A stretch of DNA of 64,000 nucleotides from Seriola aureovittata (GCF_021018895.1 NC_079380.1:11350236-11414235), one strand, 5' to 3'; counted from the first letter of the stretch, positions 33,747 to 45,802 are shown. A program made the numbers and translations. The notes: generated by a model not told the origin, from the sequence alone.

Positions 33747-33747
<1 letters not shown>
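32551..33747. other. AT-rich non-coding DNA, nothing recognised
   Basis: Includes a short (AT)n tract near 33498-33520. No exon or repeat family was recognised. Confidence 0.5.
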
Positions 33748-33788
<41 letters not shown>

Positions 33789-33793
33789 ACACA
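33748..33793. repeat. (CA)n microsatellite, about 20 units
   Basis: Nearly perfect CA run with one TA interruption near the end. Confidence 0.95.
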
Positions 33794-33894
33794 TCCGTCA
33801 CATAAACACATGCTACCACTGTAAGCTTGTTTAAACCTCCAGGAGGGAATGATTGGAGAATCTTTAGTTCCAGTACCGAACAGAGGACTTGTGC

Positions 33895-34135
33895 GCTGGC
33901 ACCGCAGTTTATTCTATGATAAACTTAATCTCATTGCTGCCTATTGATGATGAAAGGCTCCCAGATATGATATCTGATTAGAACTACAGGCTTTGCCAGT
34001 TAGTCTGCCGGTCCCCGGCTGCTCATGGTCTATTGAACAGGGGGAATTTATTTTGAATAATCAAGTTCATGGTCCATGTTGATTTATTCTAATTCTGAAG
34101 GTTATTTGCAATTTTAATCCATGGAAAACAAGCCT
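33895..34135. promoter_or_regulatory. Candidate conserved non-coding element
   Basis: A repeat-free block with GATATGATATCTGATTAG, GAATAATCAAGTTC, GATTTATTCTAATTC and TTGCAATTTTAATCC around a GC-balanced centre (GTCTGCCGGTCCCCGGCTGC). The mix of TAAT cores and unique GC-richer text is typical of deeply conserved elements, but this was not tested. Confidence 0.35.
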
Positions 34136-35487
34136 TTGTGAGATTGAATTGTGTCTGGTTGTCTACTTTTTATTTTTTATTTCTTTTTTTTCAAAACATA
34201 AATTTGCCATAGAGCCCAAAATCATGTTGATAACTGAACTACTAGTTGCGACCTTTACCAAAACAATTTTGGAACAGCAATTGCCAGCCCATTATTACAT
34301 TTTTGCTGATATTTTCAACACAATAATTACGCACTGGCAGATGCTATTATGAAGGAAAAAAATGGGTGAAAGACTTAAAATATCTATTGTAGCTTCAGTG
34401 CAGTTGGGTGGATGTGTCCAGTGATGGATGTGGCAGTGCTGCAATGCATGTGTTTTTTTTTTTGTTTTTTTGTTTTTTTTGTAGCGTCCCATGTGGTGCT
34501 GCGGTGCACCTATATACCTCTTGTGTCCAAGCAAAAGATAAACTTTTACGCCCTTTTCAGTTGTGTCAGTTTTTCACCGAATTGACCCAGAAACTGTTTT
34601 TTGAATAGCCCCATGTAGCTTCTCCTTCGCAGGCAGTGTTGTTTACCTGGCAGTGGCAGCTCTGTGGTTGTCACCAGCCTGATAAGACTTGTCTTGACAG
34701 GAAAGCCATTATGATTATAATGACAGTTATTGTGGTTCAGCGTTTTACCACTGCCGACAAAACACACTGGAAATGGTTTTAAACAGCTGTTGTTGGACTA
34801 ATTATTGCAATCAAAAATACCCTATTATGTTTTCTAAGGCTTTTTGTAATGTGTTGGCTGTTTTCCCCTTAAATGCTAGATTACATTTTAGGAGGATGAA
34901 CATGCAATAATGGATTGGAAAGAGACGGATAAGGAGAGGGGAAGAAAATAGAAGAGGGGCGCAGAGTAGACAGTGCAGTAGCAAAGGCGGAAAGGTACAT
35001 AATGGGCAACAAGCCGAAAATGGTCGAGGTGCAAAAGCGACGGGCAGTGTGGCTTCTGTCCATGCAGCCATGCACGCAGCAGCCTCTTAACTGCAGGCTG
35101 CTGGTCTCTGCTGGAGCTGGAGAAAGGCTGGAGGTGTGGGCTTTAAGGAGCCAATCTTACAATCTAACCCTACCAAACACTTATTCAATTCAATTGCTGC
35201 TAGCCCTGAGCATGTGTAGGCGCCGGCATGGCGAAAATGAGCAGGAGCAACGGGAGCACATGAACAGAAAGAATCGATCGAGGACTCTTTTTCATAAATG
35301 GAGTGGGTGTTAAATTAGCTGGATGGGCCCATGTAGCAACACATTGGATTGAGTGCCTGGTGTATTTGGGTTGTGTCTATCGAGTGAAAGACGACTTGGT
35401 GTACAGCAGTGAAAAGACCCAGCGATGCTCAATCAATGTGACCAATCAGCCTCACCAGCGATTCATTCAATTTTACACAGATTTGTC
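34136..35487. other. Non-coding DNA, nothing recognised
   Basis: T-rich interrupted tract near 34451-34482. A purine-rich stretch at 34915-34965 is followed by GC-balanced sequence with some CpG at 35010-35280. No exon could be supported. Confidence 0.45.
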
Positions 35488-35514
35488 GGGGGGTGGGGGG
35501 GAGACTGGGGGGGG
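35488..35514 (+). repeat. G-rich tract, G-quadruplex-capable
   Basis: G6-T-G7-AGACT-G8. The three long runs can be subdivided into four or more G3 stacks. Confidence 0.8.
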
Positions 35515-36229
35515 ACTCTGAATTGGTGTTTTAAAAGTGCGTTGCTGCAGTTTCTACGAACAAATTCTCACCGTGATCTGTAATGGACTGCTTTGAGTGC
35601 CCTTTTGAGCCTGCCTGATTTTCCTATTCATGTTGTTAAAAGCAACTTCAAATACCAGTTATCAGCTCACTCTGTGTTTGTCAGATTTCATTTCCTAACA
35701 TGTATTTAATGGGTTTTCAAGGCCGTGCGCCAAGACACAATTTTGAGGGCACTTGAGAATGATAATCACAAATCAATAATCTTGCCCTGCTGATTGTCTG
35801 GCATTTTAGGAAATCAGTTATGGCAGCTCCTGCCAAAGGTGTATAATGGTAACAGTGCTCTTAACATTGTGAGATTGATGCTGATCCTTTTGCATCTTAT
35901 AGCAAAACACACAGTCAGTCACAGAGAAAACGTGTGGATGCTGATGTATGCCAATAGACGTACAGAAAGAAAAACACAAACACATGTTCAGATGCCGTAG
36001 CAAACAATAACAACGTTATTCCTGCAGGGTTATGATAACTGAGTGCTACATTCACACAGAAACTGAAATCACTGAATAGGTCAGGCCATCTTAGTTAAAC
36101 CCTTGTCCGCAGGTAATTGGAGCAGCTTTCCACATCCAATCTGTCCATCTGAAAAAAGGAGGAGCACACAGATGAAAGGAAACAGGGATCAATTGACCTA
36201 ATAGCTTGTCCAATCAATCCTTTTGTTTT
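35515..36229. other. Non-coding DNA, nothing recognised
   Basis: Mixed and AT-rich sequence with no simple repeats of note and no coding signal. Confidence 0.5.
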
Positions 36230-36480
36230 TCTGATAGCTTGACGGAGGGTGCGAACGAGAGTGGTGGATGAGCCCCTCTAATTGGCTTGGCCAGAGCAGG
36301 CTGAGTGGTAATGGCAGGAGTAGTTGTCACTCCTCTTCACACCTGGCGCTCTCTGTCTGCCAGCGTCAATACTGACACCTTTGTCCTCATTACCTTCAGC
36401 TTAGTGCCATGAACATACCCTTCATCTGCCGCTGCAGGACTCCAATGTTCCTTCATTACACCTCCGTTTACATGATCCAC
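36230..36480. promoter_or_regulatory. Candidate conserved non-coding element
   Basis: Repeat-free sequence with CCTCTAATTGGCTTGGCC (CCAAT-type box on the minus strand), GAGTGGTAATGGC and GTCCTCATTACC. It lies just ahead of a long TG microsatellite. Confidence 0.25.
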
Positions 36481-36604
36481 TTCTCGCTTTTCTGCCACTG
36501 ACCCCTCACACTCTTTGACTAATACAGGAGTTACTCAACATCGTCTGAGCTATCAATGCATTCAGTTAGGCAGCAGATTTAGGAGAGACTCGAGAGGAAC
36601 TCTA

Positions 36605-36606
<2 letters not shown>

Positions 36607-36667
<61 letters not shown>
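36607..36667. repeat. (TG)30 microsatellite
   Basis: Perfect run of 61 bases. Confidence 0.97.
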
Positions 36668-36671
<4 letters not shown>

Positions 36672-36919
36672 CTGGCTGCCTGGCCCTGACAAGCAGCAAT
36701 GTTCACCTGAGACTCACCTGAGTCATTCCACAGAGGACGGCTCTGGTGTCAGCAGCAATCCCCTCGGAGTATACAGTGTTGGACTGGTGTGAGCGTGTTT
36801 GTGTTTATGCGTCTCTGTGTTTGTCTGTGTCCGTGCTATGAGCTGTGAGAGGAGGCAACACCGAGAAACAACACGGGACCAAAAGAAGCTGTTTGTTTGC
36901 CTGTCTGCCAAGATGGGAG

Positions 36920-36990
36920 TTGGAGGGAGAACAGGTAGAGAGAGGAGAGGAGAGGGAGGGGAGGGGAGGGAGGGGAGGGGAGATGGAGCT
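36920..36990 (+). repeat. Polypurine tract with very strong G-quadruplex pattern
   Basis: From 36954 to 36980 there are six runs of 3-4 G separated by single A residues, the most compact G4 pattern in the window. It sits in a longer GA/GGA polypurine stretch that could also form a triplex. Confidence 0.9.
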
Positions 36991-37123
36991 CCTTGAGAGA
37001 GGTGTGAAAGGGCACGTATATTCATAAACAGCTGCAAAAACACCTAGAGCATTATACATACACCAAGCAGATGCCAGATGAGACAGAAAGGGGGGAGGTG
37101 CACCATGATGGAAAAAAGTCCAT

Positions 37124-37127
<4 letters not shown>

Positions 37128-37159
<32 letters not shown>
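37128..37159. repeat. (GA)16 microsatellite
   Basis: Nearly perfect AG/GA run. Confidence 0.95.
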
Positions 37160-37161
<2 letters not shown>

Positions 37162-37384
37162 CATCCGGAGTGGATTAATTAAGGATTATAATTATGTTGG
37201 GACTATGCATGTCTCACCTGAGACTGCCCTGTGCCGCCCGCTCCTCTCCAATCGTCATGCACTCTGCTCCTCTGCACATATGGACACAAACCACAGGAAA
37301 ATACTACGTGCACTTGCGGTATCATAGATTCACCTCTGACACTGTGCACAAAAGTGAATGAGCGCAACAGCACACGTTTTGCTG

Positions 37385-37385
<1 letters not shown>

Positions 37386-37418
<33 letters not shown>
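37386..37418. repeat. Poly(T) run of 33
   Basis: Longest homopolymer in the window. No adjoining retroelement body was recognised. Confidence 0.95.
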
Positions 37419-37421
<3 letters not shown>

Positions 37422-37639
37422 TCAGACTGCTACAACATTGCTTTTATGTTATTCTGAGCTCACACAGTAAATGTGCTCCAAACTGTCAGAATGATGAGAT
37501 GAGACTTTAGGTACAAATAGGTTTGTGACCAAACAAACACTTGTCTTGAAGTGGTCTTCACAAGAACTGGCATTAACAAGCAATTTCACAATTTTCTATT
37601 TAAACCTGCATTAATCAGTTTCTGGAACAAGTTGTAACG

Positions 37640-38045
37640 TTGTTATAATATCACCTTATAAAGGTGATGTGTTAAATGTGTTAGCAGACATTCTCTCTCC
37701 TTTTAGCTCTATTTTTTTTCCACCAACTCCTGAGGGAACTATCTGACACTTTAGCTGGTATATGCGCCGCTAGGTTTATCAGCTAGTTACTAACTTCCAC
37801 TGCCTGTTGTCTGGTGTTGTGTAGGTAGACTGCGGGTTTGTCTGTGCTTTTTCACATAAACAGGTGTCTGCAGTGGCTGTACATGGTGGGGATGGGGTGA
37901 CTGAACCAAAACGGTAAACGGCAGGCTGTAAAACTTAAGACATCGGGCTCAAAGACACATAGAGCTGAAGGGAGCTAGGTGGTAATTCTCTATGGGGGAT
38001 GCCTTTCGCAACACACTAAGTCATACGACATCCATTGTTAACAAA
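37640..38045. repeat. Dispersed teleost-type repeat of unknown class
   Basis: The text CACCAACTCCTGAGGGAACT, then GCTAGGTTTATCAGCTAGTTAC, then CTGAACCAAAACGGTAAACG and CTCAAAGACACATAGAGCTG is familiar to me as a moderately repeated fish sequence. It is uninterrupted, with no ORF. Terminal repeats were not identified, so class and exact ends are unknown. The recognition is from memory and not from a search. Confidence 0.4.
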
Positions 38046-38891
38046 ACCATTTATTATAGCAACTTTAAAGACACATTGTTTTACAGTGCATCCTTATGTC
38101 CTCTTTCAGATCTCTTTTGACTGCTTGCAACTTTTCCTACAGTACCCAGTATTCATTGAAATTTCTACAGTGTAGAATCAATGGCCCATTGTTGTGGTGT
38201 AACCCTAAATGTTTTATCACAGGCTACATCATATATATATTTTGTCCCTATGCGTGAGAATAAAACTGTCAGGCACATCCTCTATGGCCTATGTTACCTC
38301 CCAGTACTAGTGAGAAAACAGGGTAGCAGAAGAATTTCTCGGTTGTCTTGTTTTGGGGACACCTTGGACCTCCCTTGGAGTTTGGACTACCATTAAGTGG
38401 ATAGAGTCTCATATTTTCAAGTGAAGCTGCAACAGCAAGCGCCCAGGTGTGGATCATTATGAACGTGCTGCTAAAAATGACCATGCATGCTCAGCAAACT
38501 TTCCGTGGTTATGTGAAGTTTTATTTTTTGGGGGTTTATACAGTATACAATACAGTACAGTGCAATTTTTAGCGACTGGGTGATTTGCTACTTTCATTTG
38601 AAACACGGACAAAAAAAAGCAGAATAAAATGAAGGGCACCATCAAAGGCTCCATGGTGGATGGTGAAGGACATATTTCTAATAAAATGAAATACACTGGC
38701 TTGTCTGTCAGGGTATGAATATGCATAGAGTTCGATAATAATTAATATCATACCACTTGTGCCCCCATCCTGTAGTGCTTCAGAGTATGAACATGAACCA
38801 CTCGTCATACGTCATCTAACCACAAAAGACTCTTTCCAGACCACAGCTTAACCTCTGGACACCTCATAGCCCTGAGACAAAACAAAGAGGC
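38046..38891. other. Non-coding DNA, nothing recognised
   Basis: Mixed AT-rich sequence. A 71-codon + strand frame at 38181-38396 has no recognisable motif. Confidence 0.5.
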
Positions 38892-38917
38892 CACACACAG
38901 ACACAGACACAGACACA

Positions 38918-38980
<63 letters not shown>
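38892..38980. repeat. (CAGACA)n to (CA)31 compound microsatellite
   Basis: Four CAGACA-type units lead into a perfect CA run of about 60 bases. Confidence 0.97.
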
Positions 38981-38987
<7 letters not shown>

Positions 38988-39089
38988 AACTGACCACCAA
39001 ACACAAGCACACACATTTGCTCAGCAGTCACAGACGTGAGGCATTTAGGGAACAGAATGGAAAAGGATTTAATTGAGTCTTTGATCATT

Positions 39090-39470
39090 ATAGAATTACC
39101 ATGTGCCTTCTTGGCACCCTGGTTATTGTTTCATGGATTAATCATTTTCATTCCACAAATTGTGGAATCCACATAGCAGATCAGTGTGCTGCCTGGTTGA
39201 CATAGATATGTAGTGGGAGCTAGGGAATTTTAATGTGTCCTAGCCCTCCAATTGGCTCTAGCCGTCCATGCGACTTGATTTATTTGAAAGATTGGTTTTA
39301 TTGATTTACTGAATTAATGTGGTGCCAGTTTAATCAGTGTGCTGTGGAACTATGCAGAATTTGACATCTCTGTGAACTCAAATGAATTGAGTGTACAATA
39401 TTGATCTGGTTATCCACAGTATTTATTCAGCTATTTGTCTAAGAGCTGATTAATTCAGTGTGTACGAAAT
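39090..39470. promoter_or_regulatory. Candidate conserved non-coding element with 19-base palindrome
   Basis: Contains GATTAATC (39136-39143, itself palindromic), the palindrome at 39150-39168, CCAATTGG (39248-39255) and many TTTAAT/TAAT cores on to about 39470. The block is free of simple repeats although a CA array is nearby. Called from texture. Confidence 0.45.
39150..39168. promoter_or_regulatory. Perfect 9-1-9 palindrome ATTCCACAA-A-TTGTGGAAT
   Basis: The arms are exact reverse complements around one A. Each arm carries a CATTCC/GGAATG-like TEAD (M-CAT) half and a TTGTGG half reminiscent of RUNX/SOX sites. A dimeric binding site is a reasonable guess. Confidence 0.7.
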
Positions 39471-40020
39471 AATGTAGGTATGTGTTTATGAGGCCGAGTG
39501 AGTGTTTATGTTTGCGACTCTCTCCCCTGTCTCTCTGTATATTTGTGTAACTGGTAATTGCAGCTGTTATAGACTGAAGGTTTCTCCCTTTTATTGCAAG
39601 AGCAGCATTTACAATTTATATCTTTTCTTTACTGCACAAGCAAACGCACACTGCTACTGTACTTTATAAAATGACACACAGCATGCAGGTTCAGTGCGCG
39701 CACGTCCAGCTTTAATGCGCATGTGAACACCCATGCACATACAAATGCACACAAACTCACACCGCACACAAATGTACAGTGTATGCGTGTATTAGCGCCG
39801 TGCTGAGACGTGTGCAGTGTGTGAGGTGTCACTGTGTAACAGCAATACGCGCTGTTGTTGCAGACCGTATATTGTCGGACTGGAGTAGTGTTCAGCACCG
39901 GTATGATGATTGAGCAGTATCTGTCACAGAGGGCCAGAGGAGGCAGAGTAGTTATCTAATTAGAGCTAACTCAGGATGGATATGGATGCTTTCTGACAGC
40001 TGTCTCTTCTGATTCAGCTG
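39471..40020. other. Non-coding DNA with alternating purine-pyrimidine and CpG patch
   Basis: From 39640 to 39880 CA- and TG-rich text is mixed with CpG, including the perfect palindrome GTGCGCGCAC at 39694-39703 and GCGCGC-type steps. TTCAGCACC at 39891-39899 equals the left half of an RE1/NRSF site, but the right half is missing. 39930-40020 (TCTAATTAGAGCTAACTC) may be conserved. Confidence 0.45.
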
Positions 40021-42166
40021 CGTGTGGAAGAAGAACATTTGTTTAGAGATGTTTGTTTAGGCTCATTATGGATAAAAGCAGAGGCTTCACACTTTCTGTT
40101 TCCTCATATTCTATGTGTAATGGAGGACCACCGATATTGGTATCACACAGAAGAGAATCTCAGCTGTCAACTGGTTGGCCACATTCAGAAAGCTCTTTCT
40201 ATTTACAGGACATCGTGTAGTCCGAGCCGTAATCCTACAAGGCCATTCGATTACACAGGGGTAAAAACAATTGACCGGACTGAGATTTCTGATGCTTGGC
40301 ATTTAAGTCTACAGTATCATCCTAACACTGTACGCTATTGTATATACTATTTAGGATCCTGGAAGCTATTGTAGATTCTAGGAGAAAAATTCAGCGAGCA
40401 CTGGAAGATAAACTCAACCATGTAATGACAAGCAGAAGAAATTAAAACTCCTCCTCTATGTGTTTATTTAATCATATAACATGGACCACTGCTCGGGTCA
40501 TAATTAGCATACAAGTTCAAACAAATGCAAAGGGCAGCACTCTGTATTCTTCTGGCATTTCTGCTGTGCATTATAATACACTGTATATAGTTAATAAGAT
40601 GAATGCCTAAAGACAGTGTTTGAATGATCTTTAAACTTACAGGCAAGCAGAACCGGTGCTACTTCCATTTTCTAAAGATTACAAACATAACGAACTATAC
40701 AAACTATATGAATATAATTCAAAGACTCACAAGGAAACGCCAACCTTCAGTGCTATGCGGCATTTTCACAGAATGGCTTTAATACTACAGAACTACTTTA
40801 CTCTCAGAGAGGTTACATGAATGCCTGTAACTTAATTATAACCAGATTTAGGCAGTAGTCAAATTATTGCAGCTGTCATGTAAACACGTTAAATGGATTA
40901 TCTTAGTTGAATTAAAGGGAGAATTGAAGAAAGGATAACTCAATTGTCTGATCTCAAAATCAATCTTTTGCTGTACTCAGGTATTCACCTGCACTCTGAT
41001 TTCCTTTTGGAGTTTTGCTTCTGTGCAAAGTGGCATTTCTGCACAAACGGCAGCATGGCTAGCGACGGATAAACAAAAGGAAAACAAAAGAGGAGAACAC
41101 CTTTTTTTGGGGGGCGACAGCAAAGCGACTTTCATGTTTACAACTGACTCTGCAAGTGACAGAGTCTGTGTTACGAGGCTCTGCAAATTCATCATTGCAA
41201 CACAACATCGACACAAAGTCCCTCCGCTTTCCTTGTGGTGCTACAAAGATGTTTTGCTCGGCTACTCGGCAATCAAACACATCATGTAGATACATGGCGA
41301 CGGGGCAAATCCAGGAGCCCTGAGGTGGTTAGAAAAGACGTTCTAGAGTGTATTTAAATAAACACTTTCACACAGGTCTACTACTAAGTTGGGTCTCTGC
41401 AAAGCTGCTAGGCTGCATATTTAACTTCCTGTTTCCATAACCCTGGTTGTTTTTTTTTTCTCTGTACAAACAGTCTGAAACATTAACCTTTTTCTGTGCT
41501 CTTTCTGTTACCCTCTAAACAATTTGTTCTGCCCTCACAGACTCTATTTGTCAACTAGTCTAAATAATTACGGTGCTTCAGCCCACATACATACATACCT
41601 GTTTGCTCAACTACCATTTGTGGTTTGCAGACCTGAATGTCTGTGTGCTCACCGGTTCTTCTAATATGTGCCTGTTTACACACTCTTGCCCCTGCACCCT
41701 GCACTTACATGCACCTGTGTGGACTCCCCCTTCCTTTGCGAGTGCTAACGTTTGCCCTACAATCATCTTCTCTCCTGCTCATGAGCCCCCCCCCTCCTCT
41801 GCTCACCTTCTGATGCTAGCAGATATGGATGGAAATACAAATGACCCCTGATGAACCCAGATATTGAGCTGTTTTAAAGCTGGAGGCTTTACACAATATC
41901 CCTTCCTTGCTCTAACGTGCCGGAGAAGGAGGGGCCGGGGTTTCTCACTACATCAGGGTTTCATGGGATTTATGACCCCCGTCCCCAGCAGCTATCTCTC
42001 CCTCCACTGGCACTTCTCCCACTGGCTAGAATTAGCAGGCAAGGAAAACAAACAAATTACAAGGAAACAAACACAACAGCTAATAAACATGAAGTGAAAT
42101 GAAGACAATGCTTTCAGCAGCATGCGGGCTGAGAGGGGGAGAGGGAAGGGAGGGCAGGGTACGGTC
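40021..42166. other. Non-coding DNA, no gene seen
   Basis: A 116-codon + strand frame (40024-40374) has mixed composition but no recognised domain and no splice logic, so it is left uncalled. The rest is AT-rich to mixed, with a pyrimidine-rich patch near 41650-41810. Confidence 0.45.
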
Positions 42167-42210
42167 TTCTCTCTCTCTCTCTCTCCCTCTCTCCCCGTCT
42201 TCTCTCTCTG
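42167..42210. repeat. (CT)n interrupted microsatellite
   Basis: CT run with CCCT and CCCC interruptions. Confidence 0.9.
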
Positions 42211-43370
42211 CATTTCCCTCTAATTTCCTCGTGCCCCGCTGTCCCTCCCCACCCCCTGTGACTCGCCAGTGGGGCTCTCCGAGTAGATCATTTCTGAGCA
42301 TGGGCAGTGTGAGACAGATGGGCGGATGATGGATCTGACGTGATAGACAGCGGGGTGATGGATGGCTGGCTGTTCTGATAGGGGATTAATGCAGTGCCGA
42401 GGCCGCTGCAGCACAGCGGATGGCTTAGTGATAGATAGATAAAACTGACGAGCAGATAAACAAGAGAGCGCTAATCCACGCCCCCTTGATGGACAGAAAA
42501 TCAAAGCGAGGTAAAAGAGCCACAGTGGGAGAGGTGGACCTTTTTATATTGCCATTGCATGGTGTAGAGCTTTCATGGGAGGGATTTTAAGTGGACCCAA
42601 GGTGAGATGAGGCAGGGGGCTGAGGAGAGTTAAGGAGGAGCATTGTGTTACGGTAGTGTGTAGGCATGGGTCAGTGATAGCACGTGTCTATCAAGCTGGA
42701 CTCAGTGCGGGGTATATTGGGAGTTTTGGTGATACGGCGTGGAGGGTGACAGCGAGGGCTGGCAATATGCTATTTTGAGTGATGGCGAGCAGTCTGACTG
42801 CGGAGGAGAGATTGGGCATAGCGGCAAATTGGCCATAGTGGGATGTGATGGGATGATTGGACAGCAGAGAGTGTGCTGGTTGGGGGATTGAAGATAGGAG
42901 TGATAGTTGTGCCTGTTGGTATTTTTAATGCACTTCCCTCAGTGCAACAGCTTAACCTTGTGTGTAATGCACGAAAATAAAGGTTTTGGGTCTCTATGCT
43001 TATGCAATTCTGCCAACTGGCAAGTTGAAAAGGCTTGTCGTGATGAGAGGAAGAGAGAAAAAAGAGCGAGGGGAGTGGAGGACAAGCCCAGGGAGAATTC
43101 CTCTGAAAATAGGGAGCAAGCTGCCTATCCCTGCGTTATTATTGAGCGCTAAGCTTTGTCTCTGTTCACCGTTTCAGGGGACCCCCAAGGGTTCTGGCAT
43201 CGATCTGGTGTGCTCAGAATGCACTCCGGTGTCACCTATTTAAACACAGTGAGCCGCTAGCCAACAGAGACAAGCCTTTATTTATCAAGCCTCTGATTTT
43301 GGCTGCACGGATGACAACCTGATTAGCACTTAAAGGAGCTCTTAAATCTTTTATTGGAATGGGGGGAGGC
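42211..43370. other. Non-coding DNA, G/T-rich low-complexity character
   Basis: 42300-42900 is rich in GATGG/GTGATGG-type text on the + strand without clean repeat units. No gene is supported. Confidence 0.45.
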
Positions 43371-43730
43371 AATCTATACAGAGAGGGAGACAGCAGTCTT
43401 AGCCTGAGAGAGTCATGGAGGATGAGCAGGGAAGCGAGGTGAGGGACTGTGTCATCCATGGGGTTAATGAAGGGGAGGGGCAGATGTGGATGTGAAGTGT
43501 GTGACGGAGACGGTGAGAGAGGGAGAAGAAGAAGAGAGAAAGTGTGTGTGTGTGACTGGGAACAATGGGTGAGAAGTAGAAGGTGTGAGTGTGTGAGAGC
43601 AAGAGAGAGCATGTGACTTAGGAGTGGTGGAAGAAATTGGAGGACCAGATGAGAGGCCGAGTGGCTGGGACGATGAATGAATGTCGAATGAGTGGGTGAG
43701 AATATTGCCGACAAGTGAAGGCCTGAGCAA
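43370..43730. repeat. Purine-rich strand-asymmetric tract
   Basis: The + strand is dominated by A and G (GAGAGAGGGAGAAGAAGAAG, GAGTGTGTGAGAGC). It creates a long Ser/Leu/His/Pro-rich open frame on the minus strand that is not a gene. Confidence 0.6.
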
Positions 43731-43810
43731 ATGAACAAATTGCTAAACAAACAAGTGGGCGACGATGACTGTGTGTGTTTGTGCAGATTTGCAGGGGAGT
43801 TGGTGCACGT

Positions 43811-43813
<3 letters not shown>

Positions 43814-43847
<34 letters not shown>

Positions 43848-43864
43848 GAAAGGGGAGGGGGGGG
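43814..43864 (+). repeat. (TG)16 followed by G-quadruplex-capable G tract
   Basis: TG at 43814-43845 runs straight into G4-AAA-G4-A-G8 (43845-43864), which supplies four G stacks with short loops. The arrangement is repeated at 59.07-59.15 kb. Confidence 0.9.
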
Positions 43865-44939
43865 CAAATGAACGAGTGAGGCTTGATGGAGGAGACTAAG
43901 TGAGTGAGTAATGGGGGTTAGTGATGGGTGTGTTGACAGAAAGTGTCAGCTTTAACCACACTGACCCACGAATACAGGCTGCATGCACAAGTGGCTGAAT
44001 TTGAGTGCCAGCTTGAACGTGAACTGACTGTAAAATTGAATGTGAATTTCGAGTTGGATGTGAAATGAATGCAAATAGGGAAAGTAGGTGGATGGTGTTT
44101 GCGCATCTATCTCTATGTGTCAGTCTCCTGTCGTCTCTGCATCATTTTAGATGAGCCCAGGAGATGAGCATCTCTCCCGTCTCTTCTGGCACATAAATGT
44201 AGCTACATTTGAACACCTCATTCCTTCCTCTGTGTAATTATAGCTGTGTCTTATTTTTCAGGGAGGGTCCTCCATCTTTGCTTCTTGTCATCATCAGGGT
44301 ACCGAAATTAAAAGTTTGTACTTCTACCTCAGATTAAACTCTATTAAATAATAATCCTGACCTTCCTGGCACACTGTAACTGGGAAAAAGTCTGTTTCAT
44401 GTAATAGATGAGTATATTTACTCTTGTAGAGAGAGCAACACTATGCAATGCCAGTTCTCGATCGGAGAGGAGCTGTTACTCGAGAGAAGCAAGATAATTT
44501 ATTCTTGCTTTCTCTCCCTTGGGATGCCAGTGGCCGACTCACTTCCAGCACCAGGAAGTGTGTGTAGATTGTTTGTTTATGTGTGTGACACTGGTGGGGG
44601 GTTGATGTTTGGGACGTTTGGGACAAGGCTATTGTCTGTCCTGCAGCCTGTGGTACACTCGGATCTTTCCCCTTTTCTCTCGTCATCTCTGTCAGCAACG
44701 GCCGCAGCAAAACAACACTGTCCGTGAAATGTCAAGAGACTTAGTGTAAATACACACACATTGTTGGCAGTCCCTCGCTTTCACTCTCTCTGCTCACCTG
44801 TCTCTCTCTGTACGGGTATGGGTCTGTCTCCTGCCCCTCTTCAGCACCCTTGGCTGCAGCACGCTTGTCTGACCCTGTCGTAGTCTCCTTCAGGGCCTGT
44901 CTCTTGGTGGTCAAGCTCCATTATTTATGCTGTATCGTG
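43865..44939. other. Non-coding DNA, nothing recognised
   Basis: Mixed sequence. TTATTTTTCAG near 44258 is an acceptor-like string, but the following frame closes without a donor. No feature is called. Confidence 0.5.
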
Positions 44940-45070
44940 TTTCACCATCAATCCCCACAATGGAACAATTGAGACAGATTTCCTTGACTGTCACAATAGC
45001 AGTGAGACTCGGCAGAGGATGGAAATGGGATTAGCCTTAAATGGAATTTAATTTTCACCGTTGTTGTCTC
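44940..45070. promoter_or_regulatory. Candidate conserved non-coding element
   Basis: A complex block with CATCAATCCCCACAATGG, AACAATTGAGAC, GGGATTAGCC and AATGGAATTTAATTTTC. GGGATTAG is an OTX/PITX-type core. Called from texture. Confidence 0.35.
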
Positions 45071-45344
45071 CGAAGCCTGTCTACCACCCAGACACCATGA
45101 CGCGCTTTGGTGGAGCTTTCGCCATTGTGTGTGTGTGTGAGAGAGATTACTGATGTGCTGCACAATGGCAACTCTAGCGTTTGTAATGTAATGCGCATGT
45201 GTAACTTGGTTTTTTAAAGCACTGTAACTCAATTAACTGCAGCTTCGCTCAGTTTTATTAAAGAAAGTCTTACATTGACAACTTAGAGGAAAACTGTGAG
45301 ATGCCAACAGCTCAGTCCACAACGCAGCAGGAGATGGAGAGCGC

Positions 45345-45359
45345 TTTTTTTTTTTTTTT
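45345..45359. repeat. Poly(T) run of 15
   Basis: Homopolymer. A (TAAA/TGAA)n-like patch follows at 45530-45570. Confidence 0.9.
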
Positions 45360-45799
45360 GATTGATGGATAAATACACAGGAGCAGCACAGTCTCTCATA
45401 AGAAACAGAAACTTTGCTCTCATTTTTGTGTCCAATGAGCTAAATAAACAAACCAAAAAAAATCCCACACGATTCAGTTAATTACCAGACGTCAACCACA
45501 GCGGCTATGATTTCTTTGACGTTAAATGTATAAGTAAATGAATGAGTAAATAAATAAATGAATAAGTGCTTTCAAAGTGTAAATCAATGTTTATGGATCA
45601 GCATCTGAAGACCTGCTGTGCTACAGATGAAATGAATTTGGTGGTGGTGTGCGTTTGTGTTTGTTGGTGAGGTGCGGTGCGGTGGGAGCTGGGTGTGGAG
45701 GCTGCTGTGATGCTTTGAATCTGTCTTCACCTGTTAACTGTAGGCGTCCAAGTGTATGTATGATGTGTTCGTCCTTGGGAGTTGAGGGGTGTGTGCCAG

Positions 45800-45802
<3 letters not shown>
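45360..45802. other. Non-coding DNA, nothing recognised
   Basis: AT-rich, then G/T-rich (GGTGCGGTGCGGTGGGAG near 45670), up to the TG array. Confidence 0.5.

Noticed and set aside
39891..39899. RE1/NRSF silencer half site TTCAGCACC
   Set aside because: The right half (GGACAGCGCC-type) is missing at any usual spacing.
40024..40374. 116-codon + strand frame of mixed composition
   Set aside because: No recognised domain, no acceptor/donor pair, and unusual codon use for fish genes. Left uncalled.
43232..43867. 211-codon open frame on the minus strand
   Set aside because: It lies wholly in purine-rich/TG-repeat DNA. The product is Ser/Leu/His/Pro-rich low complexity with no domain, and stops are absent because of composition.
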